Assembly (NCBI GenBank): GCA_009760855.2
Contig: WPIO01000093.1
Location: 120,001-184,000 of the forward strand
Source: Cristatella mucedo
Lineage: Eukaryota > Bryozoa > Phylactolaemata > Cristatellidae
Length of the DNA: 64,000 nucleotides
Direction of reading: 5' to 3'
The translations under genes and the position numbers were made by a program. Shown here one piece after another: positions 57,279 to 64,000 of this stretch (the stretch's first letter is position 1; each line of letters opens with the position of its first letter). A model generated the notes under the pieces. It did not search any database and was not told where the DNA came from. It saw only the letters and a list, made by a program, of their open reading frames with translations.

Positions 57279-57530
57279 TTCGTCTAAGGAGGACGTGCAC
57301 ACAGGAACTCTGTTGCTCAAATGCTATCCATTGTAAGCTTTATGTACGTACATAAGGTACTACATAGCTATGTTCGTATGTTTCAGCGTGTTATTTATGT
57401 CTTGTTACTTCGCCCTCAAGTGGAAACTAATATTTATTAATTTTTATATGAATCAAAGTCAGTTCTTTGTTAACTTGGGCTTTTCTTCGGCCTAGCTGCT
57501 GGAAGTGGCTGCCGTGGTATAATACGTGAA
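57279..57530 (+). other. BAMBI 3' UTR (presumed)
   Basis: AT-rich sequence after the stop codon with two AUUUA-type motifs (57392-57397 and 57432-57437) and a TATGTACGTACATA palindrome near 57343. No canonical AATAAA is seen before the LINE copy at 57540, so the cleavage site is unknown. Confidence 0.5.
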
Positions 57531-57539
57531 GATTCAGAG

Positions 57540-58370
57540 CCGACTCTGCTGGAGACATCCATTATGTTGATGCACGAACTCCAGGAGTCCTGCTCCAAAG
57601 TGACCTTTTATTAGACAAATGCATCAGGTCCTAAAGTCAAGTCTACCTACTTTCAGGTATATAACATTGCTAAAATTCGGGCTTGCTTAGTTAGATACAT
57701 CTAAATTAGTCCAGGCATTTGTGACATCCCGTCTCAACTTCTGTAGCTCACTGCTTGCTGGTTTACCGGCCTGTGCAATCAGGTGCTTACAGATAGTGTA
57801 AAACTCTGCAGCTAGGCTTGTCTGAGCATCGAAGTTGCCACATCACACTACTTCTCAGCAGACCTGCACTGGCTCCCAGTCAAGCAGCGAACCGACTTCC
57901 AGGGTTCTGTCATTCACTTTTAGGGTCCATCCAGTTTTTGGCTCCAGCCTACCAATCACATTTGCTCCCCCACCGCGGCCAAGCATTCTACCACGTGCTT
58001 TTCGGAATCTAATCGTTTAGCTTCACCTGGTACTTTAGCCGGTGTCTTCAGTTCGAACTCTCCCAATGCCCCGAACTCACTTCCGACTGGTGTCACGACG
58101 TTCCCTGACTTGATTGACATTTACAAAGAAGCTATAAACGCATCTATTTATCACAGCATTTAGTGGGTCCACGTGATTCGTCCCTTGTGTGCTTATGCAT
58201 GCTGCCACTAACCATATTTGCATGCTGACCCTATGCATGTCACCTCTAACCATGCTATGCTTGTTGTCATTGAGCATGTAACCAACAGCGATTCGATTTT
58301 GCTTTCTTTACAGTAAATGCAAAGTGACTAGAAAGAGATCTAATTCTCTGAGGGTGCTTACTACTCAAAA
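57540..58370 (+). mobile_element. CR1/L2-type LINE 3' fragment
   Basis: Coding C-terminus from GGAGTCCTGCTCCAAAGTGA (LGVLLQSDL region) through CCTGCACTGGCTCCCAGTC and AAACGCATCTATTTATCAC, then 3' UTR and tail (AGAGATCTAATTCTCTGAGG). Broken frames. It begins about 260 bp after the BAMBI stop. Confidence 0.8.
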
Positions 58371-59039
58371 GTTTAGAGCACAACTTGGATCTGCTGCAGC
58401 TAAGGCTGCACAACTGATTGCCTTTCTGATGGGTCAGGCTTTTAGGCTGCCTCGCAGTGAATTATTTAATGACCAGCTTCACGAAGCTGTGTAAGTTAGG
58501 AGCTGCCATTAATTTAAATCTCGGCAATCATAAAGCCATTAATTCATATCTCGGCAATCATAATCTTGCATGATTAGCACGGTGTCTTTTCAGACTGACT
58601 TTCTATTAAGTGGCATACGAGGGCTATTGCAGGTCATACAAATCGATCCTACGTAAGGCCAAGTCTAGCCGCTATAAGAACATAGCGGAATCGTAGATGC
58701 TCAATTCAAAATAAACGCTCTTAGATCAGCACCTCACCTAGAGATCGTTGTGGCGATCTAGCAGATTAAAACTTTTGTGTAAGTAAGATAGATACCATTT
58801 CATAGTCCATCCCATAGGTAGCATCCCAACTGAATTCGACACCTTCCGTTTCTTGCTTTGCCTCATCCACCTTCAAGCCTGCCACTACAGACCTCATCTT
58901 TAAGTTCATCTCACTGTCTAAGATGATAAAAACCCTCTAGACCCTTACACCTACATTTCCCTTTCCGAGATGCACAGATTTGCTGCTGCCCGGCATAACT
59001 AAAATAATAAGTACGTCCTTAGCCCCAGGTATTGTCCTG
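58371..59039. other. Unassigned spacer between LINE copies
   Basis: Holds the 2 x 30 bp duplication at 58505. AAAATAAACG at 58709 contains AATAAA, 1.4 kb beyond the BAMBI stop, and could be a distal poly(A) signal only if transcription reads through the LINE. Confidence 0.4.
58505..58564 (+). repeat. Tandem duplication, 2 x 30 bp
   Basis: GCCATTAATT..ATCTCGGCAATCATAA twice, with three or four differences. Confidence 0.9.
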
Positions 59040-59830
59040 GCATGAGTGGCATCCTTCAAAAAAACTTCCGTGTGGCCTATCGTATCTCAGCACTGGACCA
59101 GGAACAGCAATCCGAGTGTCCTGTTCCAAAGTGACCTTTCACTAGGTGACCACATCAGAAGAAAAATCAAGTCATTCAAATTTCCACTACATTCAATTGC
59201 AAAAACTTGGGCCTGCTTGGAAAAGAATACGACAGCCAAGCAGGTCCATAGATTTGTGGCACCCGTTTAGACTTCTGCTTGCAGACCCATTTCTTGCAGA
59301 TCTTCCTATCAGTGCAATATATTGCTAACTGCTGGAATACAATTCTGCAGCTTGGTTTTGTCTTCGTGAGCGTCGAAACTATCACGTGGCCCCACATCTC
59401 ACCGAACTGTACTGGCTCCTATCAAGCAGCGTATCGACTTCAAGGTTTGGTATGTCACTTGCAGATTCTTTCATCTCTTTTCTTCGGCCTACCTATTCGA
59501 AATGCTTCCTAATCAGGCTTCACATCATAGCACCCACTCATACGACTCAAATCATTTAGCTGAGCCTCAAACCAAGCTCGAATCCTTCGGAGACCAAGCT
59601 TTTAGTTTGTAGGCTCCCAAAACAGAGAACGAACAACCAACTGACTTTGCGACACCCTTAAACTTTATAAAATTTAAAGAGAAATTAAAAACACTTGTGC
59701 CTCGCAGCATTTGTTGGGTAACCGTGAATCGTCCTTTGCATGCTTATGTGTGCTGATCCTATAGAGGTTATTATGAACCGGATAGAAAGAGATTTAGTTT
59801 TCCCAGGGTGCCATATACATATCGTATTAT
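59040..59830 (+). mobile_element. CR1/L2-type LINE 3' fragment, more diverged
   Basis: SVLFQSDLSLGDHIRRKIKS is encoded near 59116-59175, then degraded C-terminal sequence and a tail with AGAGATTTAGTTTTCCCAGG and ATTATTAT (59823). The 3' UTR is largely deleted. Confidence 0.75.
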
Positions 59831-60421
59831 TATAATTATACCTGTACACGCATACCTACTTGTACTTACCGTGCATATCTATATATACACATGGTATAAC
59901 GGTAAATTCACGTACATGGAAACTGGTTTATTTACTGGGCTATCGTTTTTATTTGGACAGCGCTTATCACCACCCAGCAATATCCTACCGATGAGGAAAA
60001 GTTAATACGTCACGTCGTCCTTGGCAGCTGAGCTAATGATCCCCCTAACAGTGTTGGCGTACAATTCACCCACTTGGTATGGATCATCAAAAATTCTCCG
60101 CGACCGAACCGCCAGCTTACCGGGTAATGGGCAGCATTTAGAATTGGTCTTGATGAAGCTCGGCCTAAGACCAGCTATCTACGACAGCGACACAATTTTA
60201 CGGCTTGGAACCGGTTATGTGATAATCCATTGCTCGGTAACATGGAAGTCTGCCTGAGCCAAGTAATAGGCATTCAGTGATCCTAGGCTGTTTCGCCGAG
60301 TTGTACTCTAGACTCTGAGCCGTACGAGCAGAGTTTTACTCCAAGGCTGGTATTGGACGCTTGTAACTCTCAGTCGCTGTTGAATAAACTTCTCTACGCC
60401 ACCAAAATGGATTGTTACCTC
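59831..60421. other. Unassigned sequence
   Basis: Moderate-GC DNA, TA-rich around 59815-59920; no gene or element recognised. Confidence 0.45.
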
Positions 60422-61606
60422 ATATAATAATAATAATAATACACTTGATAAAGCGCCCTCAGAGAACTCAATCTCTTTCTAAGCGCTTTAGATTTGCTGC
60501 AAAGGAAACGCTATCAGATGGTGAGTGGTATCATGCTTGATAAATAACATGAATAACATGATAGGGGTGACATGCATAGGGTCAGCATGCAAGTGTGGTT
60601 AGTGGCAATATGCAACAGTGTCAGCGTGCATGAGCACATACAAGACGAATTACAGGAACCCACTAAATGCTGTCATAAATAGGTGCGTTTTTAGTATCTT
60701 TTCAACTGTGGTCAAGTCAGGGGATGGCGTGACGAAAGTCGGGAGTGAGTTTCAGGCTTTGGGAGCACACGAACTAAAGGCACGGTCTCCAAAGGATTTG
60801 AGGTTCGTACAAGGTGTGGATAAACAGTTAGATTCCGAAAAGCGGGTGGTACGATGCTTAGCCTGGTGGGGTACTAAATCAGACAGGTAAGCTGGAGTCA
60901 AAGAATGAAGTGACCTAAAAGTGAGCAACAAAACCTTGAAGTCGATTTGGTTCTTGACTGGTAGCCAGTGCAGGTCAGCGAGAAGTGGTGTTATGTGGCA
61001 ACTTTGACGCTCACGACTGACAAGCCTAGATGCAGAGTTTTGCACCAGCTGTAAGCGCCTGATTGCACATGTCAGTAGACCAGCAAGCAGTGAGTTACAG
61101 AAGTCAAGATGGAATGTCACAAATGCATGGACCAACTTACATAGATGTGGTATTCCTGTCTAAACGAGCCGAACTTTAGAAATGTTATGTTGCTGACAGT
61201 AGGCAGACTTGATTGTGGAACTGGTGTGGGGGTCTAACGAAAGGTCACTTTGGAACAGGACACCTAGATTTCGTGCTGATTCAACAGGAGACTTGCTAGC
61301 AGAGCCGATTTTGAGCGGCAGGTTTTCCAATTTCTGAATCGCACTTGGTTTGCCCATAACTAGTAAGTTAGTTTTATAATCATTCAATTTAAGAAAGTTG
61401 CTGTCATCCGTGTGCGGATGTCATCAATACATGCATCAAGGGAGTTGAGAGAATTTGACGGACTGGATGGCAGGGAGGGATCAAAGCAAAGGTACAAATG
61501 AGTGTCATCTGCATAGAAGTGAAAGCCTAGATTGTGCCGGGCAATCTCATCGGCAAGAGGGAGAGTATAAACCGTGAAAAGAACTGGACCAAGCATGGAG
61601 CGCTGA
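60422..61606 (-). mobile_element. CR1/L2-type LINE, 5'-truncated, with reverse-transcriptase remnant
   Basis: The longest RT-bearing copy here. On the minus strand the frame at 61596-61384 starts at GPVLFTVYTLPLADE and holds FHFYADDTHLY, the RT catalytic YADD box. The next piece (61387-61160, LGVLFQSDLSLD) is in another frame, and the C-terminal piece (61135-60752, RRLQLVQNSASRLV, LHWLPVKNQIDFKVL) in a third. The element is therefore frameshifted and dead. The 3' UTR and tail (60560-60422) end in the family signature AAAGAGATTGAGTTCTCTGA and an (ATT)n tail. The 5' end is truncated at about 61606. Confidence 0.85.
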
Positions 61607-62728
61607 TGTAGTACCGGGCTTCGTTACTGCAGCTTAGTTGGGGTACTATTGGCTACTACATGCGTGCATCTGTTCTGCGTTACAAGTCGTTTGTCGTGAT
61701 ACGCGGTTCAGGCTTCGCCGGTATCGGTCGCATGCCAAACTGAGACTAGCGCCGTTATGAGTGTCTTATTTTCGGCTTAGTGCTCTCAGAACGTGAAAGC
61801 CGCCGCAACCCACTTGTAAGATAATACTTTTACCGATGATAAATTTTGGGAACTCCCTTTAACCAGTATCCGTAGGCGCTCATTGAGAGCGTACTGAAAT
61901 GTACGTACAGTTTGCTGCAAAAAGATTTAAAAACACTATCAAGGCTGACCTACACGCTGCGAACGGCTGCCTGTGGCCGGGTACACGCCTAGGCAGAATA
62001 TATATCTCCGATATGGTGATACAGCCCGTAATCAGTAGCTCAATGCCAGCATGAGAGCTAGTGCAAATAATCTCGCGGTACGCTGTGGTCGTCTACCCCA
62101 AATGAGTGGCCGCCTGTTCCTGGTAATGTTGGGCCGCTGAGTAGAACGCCAGCCAGCGCCGATAACAACGCAATACCGGGGTCGGTCTGGCGAGGCGCCC
62201 CCTGCCATTGGGTCGGGGGCAGTGACTGCCTCGCCGCCGCCGCAGTCGCATCGTTTCTACGAATGAAGCGCAATCGTCATGAGATAGAGCTGTTCCGATT
62301 GCAGGAACGCTAGCAAGAGAGCGGCGAGGTCTTCCCCCCCCCCAGCCCACGGCTGGCTGCCGCGAAGAGCTGGCAGGCAGCGGCGTTCGGGCTAGAAGGG
62401 GCCAGACTGGTGGTTCTCGTTCAGTCATCAGCTGAGTACCTCAGGCATTGGCCCTTGGCATGACTCTGGCAGCGCCCCGGTGCCCCTCGGAGATGGCCCA
62501 TTGGAGTGACTGCGGCAGGCAGCGCCGCCGCCGCCGCCGCCGAAGACGCTCTGTCTGCTGGCAGAGGATTTGGCCTCTCAGGTCAAGAGGTCAGGTTCAA
62601 AGAACGTGCGCGTCGAGCACGTCGAGATGCATCGCCTGAAGCAAGTCATTGGCCAAAAAAAGCGGAAAGTGTGTTCACGTCTCGCGTATTTTAGCCTAGT
62701 CCACGGGGCATATCGTAGCAACAAATAA
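61607..62728. other. Unassigned sequence
   Basis: No repeat or gene recognised. Short GCC run at 62523-62542 and a C-run at 62333. ORFs up to 111 codons without domains. Confidence 0.45.
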
Positions 62729-62932
62729 AAGTTAAAGCAAGCTGCCCCTGCTGAATCAAACGAGTCTCCAGTGTCTCCAGTGACTGAGTGTCGACAAGAC
62801 ACTGCTCCAAATACAGACAGCCAGCAAGCCGTGGGCTGGTACGATATTCGAGAGCAAGACATAGCAGGCGGAGATGTCAGCTACGGGTCAGAGGTCGAAC
62901 CCTTCGGAGCAATGCAGCTGAGTAGCTACGGT
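62729..62932 (+). CDS. Possible exon of an unknown gene
   Basis: An open frame of 68 codons with ordinary, mildly acidic composition (WYDIREQDIAGGDVSYGSE is part of it) ends at SSYG before a donor-like G|GTGAGC (GT at 62933). It is not GC-rich and not repeat-derived, unlike most ORFs here. No good acceptor is visible at its 5' side: TATTTTAG at 62694 is followed by an in-frame stop at 62726. No ATG precedes it and no family is recognised. It may be chance. Confidence 0.2.
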
Positions 62933-62984
62933 GAGCACGCGTGGACTGAACGAGAAAACCTGTAGAGATCTCTTCCAGTAAGAT

Positions 62985-63075
62985 AGATTAAAGATTAATT
63001 ATATATTAATTAATTATATATATATAAAGTATAATTATATATATATGAATATAATTATATATTAATTAATAGATT
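62985..63075. repeat. AT-rich, self-complementary block
   Basis: Repeats of ATTAATTAATTATATAT in both directions, giving several overlapping inverted repeats. Confidence 0.85.
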
Positions 63076-63169
63076 AAAGCGAGTCGCGAGTCGCCACACC
63101 AGACGCCGACTCTTTGGCTTGGACCGAGGGGAACGCAGATGCGGTATACTAAATAAATCGAGTAAATCC

Positions 63170-63345
63170 TAGCTGATTAAACAGCCTCTTTTTTGTATAG
63201 CGACAGAAGAGCTTTTACGGCTATCACCACCGCTTGCAGTGGCGATAGAGGATCGTCCACCGCAGGAATCGAAACCACGACCTCGGGACCGAGGTCGTGA
63301 AAAGCAACCGCCTTACCTAGTGCGCCATCACGGCTCACCCAAATA
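63170..63345 (-). mobile_element. tRNA-derived SINE, long-hairpin subfamily
   Basis: Reversed full copy: TATAGCGACAGAAGAGC, CACCGCTTGCAGTGGCG, box B-like GGAATCGAAACC, an 11-bp inverted repeat (63276-63286 / 63289-63299), box A-like CCTTACCTAGTGCG. Very close to the copy at 44998. Confidence 0.87.
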
Positions 63346-64000
63346 CTCTGGTCAACCTCGCCGAAGATCGAGGCCCACGAAGGCATTTGCATTTTCAGAA
63401 TCGTTATACGAAGGTGATTGTATGATGAGAAGTACGAGTTCATAGGCGAGCCGAAGGAACGGGCAAGAAATAAGATAAGAGGAGTACAAAATTATCGCGT
63501 TTATTGGTATGATGTTGGACGAAGAGAATTAGGGTCAAATTGTCTCGACCGCTGCAGCAAGTCTCATGATTGTTCGCACACTGCTCGCTGTGGCTCTCTA
63601 ACCACCGAGAGCGCTCTGCGGCCTCCTCTGAATCTTTTAGCTGGACCAAAAAGCCAAATCCATCGCTTTTCTTTGTAGGTCGATACATTCTGTCAGACAA
63701 AGGAACGACACTGACTGCTGCTGCTAAATCTTTCGCAGCTTAAAATGAGCGGTGTGCTCGACAAGGCGCACAGCCGCGGGTGACTTAGCTTGGCGAAGGA
63801 AAGTGGTGTGTTTGAGATACATTGCAAGACGACAATGGACACAATCGCAGGTGACGTACCCGAGCGAAATAAAGTGGTGCTATTTTTTTGGGGATGCACC
63901 GAGAGACGCTGTCTGAGCTTCAGAGTAAATTCATTCTAAGGTGCCGAAGCAGCTGGCTCTAAATATGGCTGTCTCTCTTCTACCTACGATGCCGAAACTC
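63346..64000. other. Unassigned sequence to window end
   Basis: Several overlapping ORFs of 68-86 codons on both strands without a known domain. No repeat recognised. Confidence 0.45.

Overview
The window is animal nuclear DNA: one spliced protein-coding gene sits in a sea of degraded LINEs, tRNA-derived SINEs and very long microsatellites. The gene, at 51587-57278 on the plus strand, is a clear BAMBI homologue (BMP and activin membrane-bound inhibitor), with a signal-peptide exon, a ten-cysteine ectodomain exon and a transmembrane/cytoplasmic exon. BAMBI, CR1/L2-clade LINEs and a SPIN-like hAT element point to a bilaterian animal. I cannot place it further from sequence alone; a non-mammalian or invertebrate genome is more likely than a mammal.

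Layout. 1-25 kb: moderate-GC intergenic DNA built from 3' fragments of one CR1/L2-type LINE family in both orientations, some nested in each other, plus tRNA-derived SINEs and long GA/CT, CAG and CTG repeats. 25-54 kb: blocks of very high GC and CpG density (about 25.0-25.8, 31.1-35.6, 38.1-41.2, 42.2-42.9, 43.8-44.6, 46.0-47.6, 48.5-49.6 and 50.2-53.6 kb) separated by the same LINE/SINE fragments. A 16-bp minisatellite (40656-41206) lies next to a SPIN-like hAT MITE (41265-41456). 50.2-57.3 kb: the BAMBI promoter region, with a 58-triplet CGG repeat, a consensus CRE, paired SMAD-like motifs and a TATA-like box, then the gene, whose introns hold several VNTRs. 57.5-64 kb: more LINE copies, including the longest reverse-transcriptase piece (60422-61606), and one unassigned exon-like ORF.

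Most long ORFs in this window are products of CpG-rich, stop-poor sequence or of microsatellites and are not genes. BAMBI proteins are kinase-less pseudoreceptors that damp TGF-beta/BMP signalling and are themselves BMP-induced in vertebrates. The motif arrangement upstream of this gene would fit such feedback, but that is inference.
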